Of a stretch of 58,834 nucleotides of DNA, positions 47,748 to 55,800 are shown piece after piece. Location of the stretch: contig DASUAL010000038.1 of NCBI GenBank assembly GCA_035763805.1, positions 1 through 58,834 of the forward strand. Reading direction: 5' to 3'. The stretch's first letter is position 1. Each line of letters begins with the position of its first letter. The DNA comes from DASUAL01 sp035763805. Lineage in GTDB: Bacteria; Gemmatimonadota; Gemmatimonadetes; Gemmatimonadales; GWC2-71-9. The position numbers and the translations under genes were made by a program. The notes under the pieces are model-generated. The model had not been told where the DNA came from. It searched no databases and worked only from the letters and a program-made list of their open reading frames with translations.

Positions 47748-48442
47748 TGCGCTATCGGCTGGTCGATTTTCTCGGGTTTGCGCCGCTCGCCCACCGTCCT
47801 CCGCTCCCCAAGCGCTGGTGGGTGTACTGCGCCGTCGCCTACCTCGCTCCGAGCGTGGTGCTGCAATTCGTGCCCGCCGCCGAAGTGCCGTACCGGGACC
47901 TCGTCTGGCTCCTGACACTGGTGCCGGCCTACCTGCTCTCCCTCACGTACGGGATGCGGGGCGCGACCGCGGGGCTCGCGATGGGCACGGTGTTGTTCAT
48001 CGCCATCCAGTACCTCGTCGCGCTGAGCCTCGAGCCCGAGGACTGGCGGATCACAGTGCCGATCTACATCGCATACGGCGCGATCGCCATTTCGGTGGGA
48101 TGGCTGTCGGAGCAGCTGCACCTGTTCTATGACCGGGCGATCCAGGGCGAGCGCGTGGCGGTCGTCGCCCAGGTGGCCGTCGCGATGCGGCACGAAGTGA
48201 ACAACGCGCTTGCGACAATCCTCGCAGAGGGACAACTCCTCATGCAGGACGCGCGGATCACCCACCCGGAGGACCAGGAGTCGCTCCAGAGCATTCTCAA
48301 GATGACCCGTCGCATCCGGGACAGCATCGACAAGCTCGTGGACTTGACCCACGCGCCGACCACGCATTACGCGGCGGGCGTACCGATGATCGACTTGTCG
48401 AAGTTGAAGGACCGGGAGCAGGGAGCAGGAAGCGGTACCTAA
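47747..48442 (+). CDS. Membrane histidine-kinase fragment without ATPase domain
   Basis: 231 residues. Four hydrophobic segments (WWVYCAVAYLAPSVVLQFV, LVWLLTLVPAYLLSLTYGM, GLAMGTVLFIAIQYLVALSL, ITVPIYIAYGAIAISVGWL) are followed by a cytoplasmic DHp-like domain, AMRHEVNNALATILAEGQLL, containing the H-box His and Glu-x-Asn. The catalytic HATPase_c domain that should follow is absent. The C-terminus (KDREQGAGSGT) is encoded by a short heptamer repeat (GGGAGCA twice, about 48416-48431), and the PiT gene starts its 3' end 7 nt later. It may be a truncated kinase, or a phosphotransfer partner that borrows an ATPase. Confidence 0.75.
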   Translation: MRYRLVDFLGFAPLAHRPPLPKRWWVYCAVAYLAPSVVLQFVPAAEVPYRDLVWLLTLVPAYLLSLTYGMRGATAGLAMGTVLFIAIQYLVALSLEPEDWRITVPIYIAYGAIAISVGWLSEQLHLFYDRAIQGERVAVVAQVAVAMRHEVNNALATILAEGQLLMQDARITHPEDQESLQSILKMTRRIRDSIDKLVDLTHAPTTHYAAGVPMIDLSKLKDREQGAGSGT

Positions 48443-48449
48443 GACCCGC

Positions 48450-49484
48450 TCAGCCCAGAAGCGCTCGCACCACCAGGTAGCTCAGCCCCGCGATACCCGC
48501 GGATGCCGGGATCGTGAGGATCCACGCCCACACGATGCGCCCCGCCAGGCCCCAGCGCACCGCCGAGATGCGGTGCGCGGCGCCCACGCCCGAGATCGCG
48601 CCTGTGATCGTGTGCGTGGTGCTGGCCGGAATGCCTGAATACGTGCAGATGAAGAGCAGCGCCGCGCCGCTCGTCTCGGCGCAGAAGCCCCCGAACGGCT
48701 TCAGCTTCGTCAGCCGCTGCCCCATCGTCTTGACGATGCGCCACCCCCCCGCCGCGGTGCCGAGGGCGATCGCCGTGTGGGCGGCGAGTATCACCCAGAG
48801 CGGGACGTCGTGCGTCGTGAGATGGAACGTCTGGATCGGGAAGCTCACGAACTTGTCCTGCTCGGCGACCAGCAGACCGACGATGATTCCCATGGTCTTC
48901 TGGGCGTCGTTGCCCCCGTGGCCCAGGGAGAACGCCGCGGCCGAGCCGAGCTGCGCCACCCGGAAGGCCTTGTCCACGCGCCGGGGCATAGCGCGCCGCA
49001 GCACCCACGAAAGCACCACGGTGAGCGCGAATGCGAACACCAGCCCCAGGAGCGGCGCCAGAAAGATGAACGCGATCGTCGCCACCCATTTCCCCGGGAG
49101 CACGAGGGCCGCGACCCCGGCCTTGGCGATCGCCGCGCCCGCCAGCCCGCCCATCAGCGCGTGGGAGGACGACGAGGGAATGCCTCCGTACCAGGTGATG
49201 AGGTCCCACGCGATGGCGCCGATCAGCGCGGCGAGCATCACGGTCGAGTCCACGACGCCGGGATCGACGATCCCCGTGGCGATGGTTTTGGCGACGGCCG
49301 TGGTGAACACGAACGCGGCAACGAAGTTGAAGAACGCCGCCCACACCACCGCGAAGCTGGGCGACAGGACGCGCGTCGAGACGACGGTGGCGATCGAGTT
49401 CGCCGCATCGTGGAATCCGTTGACGAAATCGAAGGCGAGCGCGACCAGGACGATCGCCAGGATGAACCAGACCGAGTCCGCCAT
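48450..49484 (-). CDS. pit: PiT-family inorganic phosphate transporter
   Basis: About 344 residues with 10 or more helices. The duplicated PiT signature is present: FVNGFHDAANSIATVVSTR near the N-terminus and SLGHGGNDAQKTMGIIV in the second half, plus GIPSSSSHALMGGLAG and GIPASTTHTITGAI. It imports phosphate (often as metal phosphate) with protons across the inner membrane. ATG at 49484 starts the conserved segment. Its start overlaps the DUF47 stop (TGATG), the standard PiT/DUF47 pairing, where the DUF47 protein modulates uptake. Confidence 0.93.
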   Translation of the reverse strand: MADSVWFILAIVLVALAFDFVNGFHDAANSIATVVSTRVLSPSFAVVWAAFFNFVAAFVFTTAVAKTIATGIVDPGVVDSTVMLAALIGAIAWDLITWYGGIPSSSSHALMGGLAGAAIAKAGVAALVLPGKWVATIAFIFLAPLLGLVFAFALTVVLSWVLRRAMPRRVDKAFRVAQLGSAAAFSLGHGGNDAQKTMGIIVGLLVAEQDKFVSFPIQTFHLTTHDVPLWVILAAHTAIALGTAAGGWRIVKTMGQRLTKLKPFGGFCAETSGAALLFICTYSGIPASTTHTITGAISGVGAAHRISAVRWGLAGRIVWAWILTIPASAGIAGLSYLVVRALLG

Positions 49485-50098
49485 CAGGCGTGCTTGAGCG
49501 TGATCGACTCGAGCACGTTGGCGACGTCCTCGGACTGGTCGAGGGTCAGCTCGAGGTTGTCGTAGATCTCCTTCCATTTGATCACTTCGAGGGCGTCACG
49601 CTCCTTCTCGAACAGCTGGCCCAACGACTCGTGGTAGATCGCGTCGCCCTCCTCCTCCAGCTTCTTCGCCTCGATGCAGTAGCGCATGACGTCGTCGCCC
49701 TTCTTGAGCCGGGCGACCCCCTCGGCCAGCACCCCGACCATCCGCTGTATCACTTCGGCGAGCTGCTTCACACCCTGCGGCGCCAGCCCGAGGTGGAAGA
49801 TCTGCGAGCGCCGCGCGGTCCCGTCGATCGCGTCCATCACGTCGTCCAGGTCGGAGGCGAGCTGGTGGATGTCCTCGCGGTCGAGCGGCGTGACGAACGT
49901 GCGGTCCAGCCGGTTCACCACTTCGTGCGTCACCTGGTCGGCCTCGTGCTCGAGGCGCTTGATCGCTTCGATGTGTGGGGTGCGGCGCTCGGGGGGCGCC
50001 TCGAACAGATCGCGCAGACGCTGCGCGGCTTCTTTGTTGCGGTTGGCGACTTCGACAAACAGGTCGAAGAACTCCTCTTCACGCGGCAGCAGGCGCAC
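49484..50098 (-). CDS. DUF47/PhoU-like phosphate regulator
   Basis: 204 residues, fully helical. LPREEEFFDLFVEVANRNKEAAQRL starts the DUF47 domain; EADQVTHEVVNRLDRTFVTPLDREDIHQLASDLDDVMDAID is the conserved metal-binding core with the EADxxT and DREDI motifs. The last third repeats the pattern (LEEEGDAIYHESLGQLFEKERDALEVIKWKEIYDNLE). PhoU-like proteins bind metal and control phosphate transporters. It lies upstream of and overlaps the PiT gene. The promoter should lie in the 102-nt divergent gap shared with the APC permease gene. Confidence 0.93.
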   Translation of the reverse strand: MRLLPREEEFFDLFVEVANRNKEAAQRLRDLFEAPPERRTPHIEAIKRLEHEADQVTHEVVNRLDRTFVTPLDREDIHQLASDLDDVMDAIDGTARRSQIFHLGLAPQGVKQLAEVIQRMVGVLAEGVARLKKGDDVMRYCIEAKKLEEEGDAIYHESLGQLFEKERDALEVIKWKEIYDNLELTLDQSEDVANVLESITLKHA

Positions 50099-50200
50099 GG
50101 CGGTCTCCGGCAGGAGGAAACGTGGCCGGGAACATAGCGACTCCCGGCGGGAGCCACTAGGTTACGAGCCGAACTCCGACCCAGGGCGAGGACCGCCGGT

Positions 50201-51637
50201 ATGGCGACGACGCAACAACCCCAGACCGATTTCGTGAGGGCGATCTCGCGGCTGGACGCCACGGCGCTCGTCGTGGGGTCCATGATCGGCTCCGGGATCT
50301 TCATCGTCTCGGCGCAGATCATCCGGGACGTGCGCGCCCCGGGGCTGCTGCTCCTCGTCTGGGCCCTTTCGGGCGCCGTCACCCTGATGGGGGCACTGAG
50401 CTACGGGGAGCTGGCGGCGATGTTCCCCCGTGCGGGCGGCCAGTACGTGTACCTGCGCGAGGGGATCTCCCCCTTGTTCGGCTACCTGTACGGTTGGACG
50501 CTGTTCGTGGTGATCCAGACCGGGACCATCGCGGCGGTCGCGGTCGCGTTCGCCCGGTTCACCGCAGTGCTGTTCCCGGCGCTCACGCCCGACGTGTTCC
50601 TCGGCGGCACGATCAACTTCCCGCAGCCCATCGGGCCGATCGCGGTCGGGCTGTCGCCGCAGCGCATCCTCGCCATCATCTCGATCGCCGTGCTGACGTG
50701 GATCAACGTGCGCGGCGTCCGCACCGCCGCGATCATCCAGACGACGCTCACCACGATCAAGACCGCGGCGCTCGGGGCGCTGATCGTTCTCGGCGTCACC
50801 ATCGGGCGCAACCCCGCGGCCATCGCCGCCAATTTCGGCGAGCTGTTCTGGCCCGCGGGCGGGCTCACGCTGGCCCTCGTGCCGGTGGTCGCCGCGGCAA
50901 TGGTCGGCTCGTTGTTCTCGATGGACGCCTGGAACAACGTCGGGTTCGCGGGCAGCGAGCTGAAGGACCCGAAGAAGGATCTGCCGTTCGCCATGGCGGT
51001 CGGAGTGCTCACGGTTACCGCGTTGTACCTGCTCGCGAACGTCGCCTATCTGAACGTGCTCCCGGCCGACGCAATCGCCCAGGCGCACCAGGACCGCGTC
51101 GGCACTGCGGCGCTCCAGGCGATGCTCGGCGACGCCGGGCTGTACGTGATGGCCATCGCCATCATGATCTCGACCTTCGGCTGCAACAACGGGCTGATTC
51201 TCTCGGGCGCGCGCGTCTACTACGCGATGTCCCGGGACGAACTGTTCTTCAAGTCGGCCGGCGTGCTGCACCCGCAGTACAAGACGCCGGCGATCGCGCT
51301 GATCGTCCAGGCGGTGTGGACCAGCGTCCTGTGCCTCTCCGGCACCTACAGCCAGCTCCTCGAGTTCGTCGTCTTCGCGGCCCTGGTGTTCTACATGCTC
51401 ACGGCGGTCGGGTTGTTCGCGTTGCGGGCCAGGCGTCCCGAAGCAGAGCGGCCCGTGAAAGTATTCGGCTACCCGTGGTTCCCGGCGGTGTACGTCGTCT
51501 CGACCGGGCTCATCGCCCTCGCGCTGCTGGCGGTGAAGACGACATACAGCACGCTGGGGCTGTTGTGCGTCCTGCTCGGCGTGCCGGTGTACTTCGCGTG
51601 GCGGGCCATGGTGCGGCGCTCGGACGCCGCGGCCTAG
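50201..51637 (+). CDS. APC-family amino acid permease
   Basis: 478 residues, 12 helices. LVVGSMIGSGIFIVSAQIIR carries the GSGIF signature, and ALSYGELAAMFPRAGGQYVYLREGI is the conserved helix 2/3 loop. The protein resembles the LAT or serine/threonine exchanger branch (SteT/YfnA type) of the superfamily. It probably transports amino acids. It is distinct from the APC protein at 4539-5828. No neighbouring metabolic gene indicates its substrate. Confidence 0.9.
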   Translation: MATTQQPQTDFVRAISRLDATALVVGSMIGSGIFIVSAQIIRDVRAPGLLLLVWALSGAVTLMGALSYGELAAMFPRAGGQYVYLREGISPLFGYLYGWTLFVVIQTGTIAAVAVAFARFTAVLFPALTPDVFLGGTINFPQPIGPIAVGLSPQRILAIISIAVLTWINVRGVRTAAIIQTTLTTIKTAALGALIVLGVTIGRNPAAIAANFGELFWPAGGLTLALVPVVAAAMVGSLFSMDAWNNVGFAGSELKDPKKDLPFAMAVGVLTVTALYLLANVAYLNVLPADAIAQAHQDRVGTAALQAMLGDAGLYVMAIAIMISTFGCNNGLILSGARVYYAMSRDELFFKSAGVLHPQYKTPAIALIVQAVWTSVLCLSGTYSQLLEFVVFAALVFYMLTAVGLFALRARRPEAERPVKVFGYPWFPAVYVVSTGLIALALLAVKTTYSTLGLLCVLLGVPVYFAWRAMVRRSDAAA

Positions 51638-51713
51638 CGATCCCGCAAGAACTTCTCAGCCCAAACTCAACGCGCGTTCAGACTCCACGCAGCGGCAGGC
51701 GCTAGACTCCGTT

Positions 51714-51739
51714 GCGGCGGCCGGTTCTCAGGCCGCCGC
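51714..51739. terminator. 9-bp hairpin after the APC permease
   Basis: GCGGCGGCC and GGCCGCCGC are perfect complements around GGTTCTCA, 77 nt after the permease stop and 23 nt before the small lipoprotein. No T-run follows; terminator or leader hairpin. Confidence 0.4.
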
Positions 51740-51761
51740 TACGCTGACTCAGGAGTCGCTC

Positions 51762-52163
51762 ATGAACGCCATTCGTCGACTGACAACCGTGTCGCCCATT
51801 GCGGCGGCCGCCGTCCTGCTGCTCGCTTGCGGCAGCGATCCGCTCGCCCCGTTCCAGCCCGAGATCAACAACGCGCCGGACAACTTCCAGTTCCAAGCCA
51901 CCGGGCTCACGGGCGTCACGACGACCGCACAGTACGCCTGGCAGAACACGGGAACGCAGGCCACGGTCAACCACTCGAGCACGGTGACGGGCGGTAGCGC
52001 CACCCTCACCATCAAGGACGCGAACGGGACGCAAGTCTACACGGGCGCGCTGGTGGCGAGCGGCAACCCGACCACTTCCGCCGGGGTCGCGGGGGCCTGG
52101 ACCATCAGCGTGCAGCTCTCGAACACGCGAGGCACGCTGAACTTCCGGGTGCAGAAGCTCTAG
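51762..52163 (+). CDS. Small lipoprotein with Ig-like/beta domain
   Basis: 133 residues. Signal peptide ending in AAAVLLLACGSDP, a lipobox with Cys at about 23. The rest is Thr/Gly/Ala/Asn-rich with strand periodicity (GVTTTAQYAWQNTGTQATVNH, GSATLTIKDANGTQVYTGALV), like a small immunoglobulin-like or beta-sandwich domain. I do not recognise a family. The alternation of Thr and aromatic residues and the low charge suggest an extracellular or periplasmic surface protein. It converges on the pheA gene. Confidence 0.75.
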   Translation: MNAIRRLTTVSPIAAAAVLLLACGSDPLAPFQPEINNAPDNFQFQATGLTGVTTTAQYAWQNTGTQATVNHSSTVTGGSATLTIKDANGTQVYTGALVASGNPTTSAGVAGAWTISVQLSNTRGTLNFRVQKL

Positions 52164-52169
52164 CCGGGG

Positions 52170-53006
52170 TCAGGCAGGCCGTTCGAACCGCGGGTAGTCC
52201 CCGAGCAGCGTGATCACCGCGCCCTGTGACTTGAGCGCCTCGAGCGCGGCGCGCATCGCCGCGTCGGACGAGCGTCCCTCAACGTCGAGATAGAAGAGGT
52301 ACTCCCACGGGGTGGTCCGGTCGGGACGGCTCTCCAGCTTGGTTAGGTTGAGGCCCGCGTCCGCGAACGGCGCGAGGGCGCGGGCGAGCGTCCCCGGCTG
52401 GTGTGGCAGCTTGAGCCGCAGCGTGGCCTTGGCGGGGACGCCCGGCGGCGGTGGTGCGGGCTCACGCGCCACCACGAGGAAGCGGGTCTGGTTGTGCGGC
52501 TCATCCTCGATCCGCTCGGCAAGAATTCCGAGCCCGTAGCGCTGTGCCGCGAGCGCGCCCGCGACGGCCCCGAGTGTCGGATCGGCACGCCGGGCCACCT
52601 CCGCCGCCGCCCCCGCCGTGTCGTAAAACGCCACGACCTCGACCCCCGACAGCCCACCCAGGAACCGTTCACACTGCGCGAGCGCCACCGGATGGGACAG
52701 CACGCGTCGCAGCGAGGAGGGACTCCCACCCGGCACACCCAGCAGGCAGTGGTGCACCGCACTCACGACCTCGCCGACGATCGCGAGGCCAGACTCGGCG
52801 ATCAGATCGAAGTTCGTCGCGATGGAGCCGACCAGGGAATTCTCGATCGGCAACAGGCCCAGGTCGGCGTGCCCCGTGATCACCGCGCTCGCCACGTCGC
52901 GGAACTCGCGATACGGCAGCGACACGGCGTCAGGGTGCAGCAGGAAGAGCGCTTCCTCACTGTACGCACCCGCCTCGCCCTGGAATGCTATCCGATTGCC
53001 AACCAT
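52170..53006 (-). CDS. pheA: Prephenate dehydratase
   Basis: 278 residues. The catalytic domain shows FQGEAGAYSEEALFLLHPDA, LPIENSLVGSI (Glu-Asn-Ser), and HNQTRFLVV, the Thr-Arg-Phe active-site motif. The C-terminal ACT domain begins at about 195 (ATLRLKLPHQPGTLARALAPF) and contains NLTKLESRP, the Phe-binding ESRP motif, so feedback inhibition by phenylalanine is expected. It makes phenylpyruvate for phenylalanine synthesis. No chorismate mutase is fused. The start codon is on a divergent promoter with the zinc-ribbon gene. Confidence 0.95.
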   Translation of the reverse strand: MVGNRIAFQGEAGAYSEEALFLLHPDAVSLPYREFRDVASAVITGHADLGLLPIENSLVGSIATNFDLIAESGLAIVGEVVSAVHHCLLGVPGGSPSSLRRVLSHPVALAQCERFLGGLSGVEVVAFYDTAGAAAEVARRADPTLGAVAGALAAQRYGLGILAERIEDEPHNQTRFLVVAREPAPPPPGVPAKATLRLKLPHQPGTLARALAPFADAGLNLTKLESRPDRTTPWEYLFYLDVEGRSSDAAMRAALEALKSQGAVITLLGDYPRFERPA

Positions 53007-53032
53007 CGGCTTACGCTAACAGATTCACGCTC

Positions 53033-53063
53033 TTGCCGACAGGGAGCTTCGGGATATATTCGG
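53033..53063 (+). promoter_or_regulatory. Promoter upstream of the zinc-ribbon/radical SAM genes
   Basis: TTGCCG (53033-53038), 16 nt, TATATT (53055-53060). The 17-mer CTTCGGGATATATTCGG at 53047-53063 is identical to one at 58294-58310 upstream of the ImuB-like polymerase gene. Confidence 0.6.
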
Positions 53064-53089
53064 TATGCCCGAACACCGAGGCCACCGCG

Positions 53090-53236
53090 ATGCAGGCGCC
53101 GCTCGAGCCGCCTGACCGTTCCCCCCTCCCGGTCTCCCCGGCACACACCTCCGCGTGCCCGGACTGCGGCGCGGGGCTGATCCGCCAAGCGGGGTGTCTC
53201 GTGTGCGTGCAGTGCGGTTGGGCACGGTGTGGCTAG
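53090..53236 (+). CDS. 48-residue zinc-ribbon peptide
   Basis: SACPDCGAGLIRQAGCLVCVQCGWARCG carries CPDCG and C-x2-C-x2-CGxxxC spacing with seven Cys. This ribbon resembles the C-terminal zinc ribbon of B12-dependent ribonucleotide reductases (C-x2-CG ... C-x2-CGxxxC). Here it stands alone behind a short Pro-rich leader. The start is set by the ATG preceding the Pro-rich segment; no good ribosome site is visible. It is 39 nt before the SPL radical SAM gene and shares its promoter. Possible redox partner, or a relic. Confidence 0.5.
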   Translation: MQAPLEPPDRSPLPVSPAHTSACPDCGAGLIRQAGCLVCVQCGWARCG

Positions 53237-53238
53237 AC

Positions 53239-53357
53239 GGCGAGGCGGTAGGCGGGTAAACGGGTAGAGGTCCGGATGAACGACACACACACGCGGCCGA
53301 TTGATCAGCTCGGGCTTCCACTAGCCGCCTACCTGGCTACCCGCCTAACCGCCCTTC
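53239..53357. repeat. Inverted short repeat around the radical SAM start codon
   Basis: Left arm GGCGGTAGGCGGGTAAACGG region (53239-53270) is complementary in kind to CCGCCTACC/ACCCGCCTAACCGCCC at 53320-53357. The ATG and the first 14 codons lie in the loop, and the right arm encodes AAYLATRLTALPVL. A hairpin here would place the ribosome site (AGAGGT) in its stem. Confidence 0.6.
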
Positions 53358-54364
53358 CGGTGCTCGACCAGCGCCTGCGCGGCACACAGTTCATGTCTCT
53401 CGCTTCGCAGTCGTTGCTCAATTCTCCGCAGCAGACCGGCGTGGACTTCTGGTCGCTCAACCCGTACGTGGGCTGCGAGTTCGGGTGCACCTATTGCTAC
53501 GCGCGCTACGCGCATCGCTACGTCGTCGAGCGCGCGCACGACGCAGGAAAGCTCTCCGACCGAGAGTTGGGGGAATCCCGCGGGCCGCGCGGCTGGGAGG
53601 CGTTCGAGCGCCGCATCTTTGTGAAGGAGGGCGCCGTCGCAGTGCTCGAGGCCGACCTGCGGCGCTACTTTCGGTCCGCCGGAACGCCCGGCTGCCCGAC
53701 CGCCCCTCTCGTCATCGGGACCGCGACGGACCCGTATCAGCCGGCCGAGCGGCGGTTCCGGCTCACTCGGCGGATCCTCGAGCGGCTGGCGCGCTGCGAG
53801 GGGCTCAATCTCGGCATCATCACGAAGAGTCCGCTGGTCGCGCGCGACGCCGACGTGCTCCGGCACATCCAGGCACGCAACGATCTGGAAGTCTACGTCT
53901 CGCTCATCACGGTCGATGCTCCACTGGTGCGCAAGGTCGAGGCCCGCTCGCCGATGCCGGCCGTGCGGTTGCGGGCCCTACGACGGCTCGCCGATGCCGG
54001 AGTGAACGCGGGGCTCATCGTGGCGCCCGTCCTGCCGGGGATCACGGACGACGTGCCCCGCCTGGAAGCGCTCTTCCAGGCGGCGCGGGAGGCCGGCGCC
54101 AGGTTCGTGCACGCGGGACCACTGCGTCTCTACCCCGCGGTACGCGACCGTTTTCTGCCGATCCTCGAGCGGCATTTCCCAACGCTCGCCGAGCGCTATC
54201 GACGGGCCTATGCCCGGACGAGCAGCGCGCCGCGGGAGTACGCCGCGGCGCTCACGCGGCGCATCAGACGCCTGCAACGAAAGTTCGGGTTTCCGGCGAA
54301 CGACGGCATGGCGGACCGCTACGGGCGACGCCTGCCGGCGCGACAGGGAGATCTGGGGCTGTGA
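53276..54364 (+). CDS. SPL-family (spore photoproduct lyase-like) radical SAM protein
   Basis: 362 residues. The radical SAM cluster motif is NPYVGCEFGCTYCYARYAHR, with Cys67, Cys71 and Cys74, inside the Rv2578c/SPL-like domain. VIGTATDPYQPAERRFRLTRRIL and the NLGIITKSPLVARDADVL segment match that group. Members are proposed to act on damaged DNA or on nucleotides; for this one the substrate is unknown. The first 35 residues are repeat-derived. It follows the zinc-ribbon peptide on the same transcript. Confidence 0.85.
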   Translation: MNDTHTRPIDQLGLPLAAYLATRLTALPVLDQRLRGTQFMSLASQSLLNSPQQTGVDFWSLNPYVGCEFGCTYCYARYAHRYVVERAHDAGKLSDRELGESRGPRGWEAFERRIFVKEGAVAVLEADLRRYFRSAGTPGCPTAPLVIGTATDPYQPAERRFRLTRRILERLARCEGLNLGIITKSPLVARDADVLRHIQARNDLEVYVSLITVDAPLVRKVEARSPMPAVRLRALRRLADAGVNAGLIVAPVLPGITDDVPRLEALFQAAREAGARFVHAGPLRLYPAVRDRFLPILERHFPTLAERYRRAYARTSSAPREYAAALTRRIRRLQRKFGFPANDGMADRYGRRLPARQGDLGL

Positions 54365-54390
54365 GTGATCCCCCGAACCCATGCGCGCGA

Positions 54391-55800
54391 TCAGTCGGGC
54401 GAGCTCGGTACCACCGATCGGAACGGCGCCACCTGCTCCTCGATCTGCTTCAGATCGCCCGTGACCACGATCAGCATGCGCTCGGGCACGAGGTATTGGC
54501 GGGCGATGCGCTGCACGTCGGCGGCCGTCACGCCGTGCACGCGGCGCACGTAGTTGGAGAGATAGTCGTCACCCAGACCGTGCAGGCGGACGTACGTCAG
54601 CTGGCCCGCGATCCCGGAGCGCGACGAGTTCTGCAGCACGAACGTGCCCGCGAGGTAGTTCTGGATGCCGCGCAGCTCGTCCGCTGGCGGAGCTTCGGCC
54701 CTGAGCGTCGCGATCTCCTTGAAGATCTCCTGCAGAGCCGGTCCCGTGACGCTGGTCGTTACGTCGGCGATCTCCACCCAGTAGGCGTCCCGATACCGGG
54801 CCGAGACCTGGCTGCGCGGCGCATAGGTGTAGCCCTTTTGCTCGCGGATGTTCCTGGTGATGCGCGAGCCGAAGAAGCCGCCCAGCAACGTATTGGTGAC
54901 CTGGAGCGCGACCCAGTCAGGGTGGGACGGGTCCACGACCGGCAGCCCGAGGTAGATCGTGGACTGAGGGGCGCCGGGGCGGTCGATCAGCTGCACATCC
55001 CGCCCGCTCCGGGGCGTGGGCACGTTGACCAGCGGCTCGGGCCCCCGCGCCCAATCGCCCAGCGCGGCGCGCGCGGCCCCCTCGACCCGCGCGGCGTCGA
55101 ACCGCCCCAATACGTAGAGATGCGAGCGCGCCGCGCCGAAGTTGGCGGCGTGGAAGCGCCGCACCTGCTCGAGCGTATAGCCATTCACCTGCTCGACCGT
55201 GGGAAACACCCTCCCGTAGGGATGGTCGGGATACATCACCCGACGGAACCGCTCGAGCGTGATGGAGCCCGGCTCGCGCTGGGCCACGCTCAGGTCCCGC
55301 GCGCGATCCGCCTTCAGGCGACCCAGCTCGGACTCGGGGAAGCGCGGGTTCCGCGCGACGTCCGCTACCAGGCGCACGAAGTCGGGTGTGAACTCCTCCA
55401 GCACTTCGCCGCCGATCGTGGTCTGATCCGGCCCCACGCTCACGGTGATGGCGCCGCCCATGCCCGCAGCCGCGGCGGCGAGCTGCTCGCCGCTGCGAGC
55501 GGTCGTGCCCTCGCGCATCAGGTCGCCCGTCAGGTCGGCGAGCCACGTCTCGGCGGGCCCCTCGTTGAGGTTGCCCACCCGCACCACGAGCGACACGCGC
55601 GCCTTGGGCACCGTTCCGTGAGACACCAGCGTCACCCCGAGCCCGTCGTCGAGCTGAAAGGTCCGGGCGGCAGGGAGCTTGAAGTCGCGCGGCGGGCCGC
55701 CTTGGGGGGGCGTCTGTCGCTGTGCGGTGGCCGGGCCGCCGACGAGGCCCCAGACAAGGGCCAAGACGGGCGCCGTCGCGGCGCGGCGGCCGGCCCTCAT
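54391..55800 (-). CDS. M16-family peptidase, non-catalytic subunit
   Basis: About 469 residues, exported. Signal peptide APVLALVWGLVGGPATAQ. Its M16 N-terminal lobe (FQLDDGLGVTLVSHGTVPKARVSLVVRVGNLNEGPAETWLADLT) lacks the HxxEH motif, as in the inactive partner of two-subunit M16 proteases. The C-terminal lobe keeps GGFFGSRITRNIREQKGYTYAPRS, the R/Y motif that contacts substrate. ATG at 55800 overlaps the stop of the catalytic subunit gene (ATGA). The two should form a heterodimeric periplasmic peptidase. Confidence 0.9.
   Translation of the reverse strand: MRAGRRAATAPVLALVWGLVGGPATAQRQTPPQGGPPRDFKLPAARTFQLDDGLGVTLVSHGTVPKARVSLVVRVGNLNEGPAETWLADLTGDLMREGTTARSGEQLAAAAAGMGGAITVSVGPDQTTIGGEVLEEFTPDFVRLVADVARNPRFPESELGRLKADRARDLSVAQREPGSITLERFRRVMYPDHPYGRVFPTVEQVNGYTLEQVRRFHAANFGAARSHLYVLGRFDAARVEGAARAALGDWARGPEPLVNVPTPRSGRDVQLIDRPGAPQSTIYLGLPVVDPSHPDWVALQVTNTLLGGFFGSRITRNIREQKGYTYAPRSQVSARYRDAYWVEIADVTTSVTGPALQEIFKEIATLRAEAPPADELRGIQNYLAGTFVLQNSSRSGIAGQLTYVRLHGLGDDYLSNYVRRVHGVTAADVQRIARQYLVPERMLIVVTGDLKQIEEQVAPFRSVVPSSPD

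Noticed and set aside
52985..53236. Starting the zinc-ribbon gene at 52985
   Set aside because: That start overlaps the divergent pheA start and lies upstream of the -35/-10 boxes; ATG at 53090 is downstream of the promoter.
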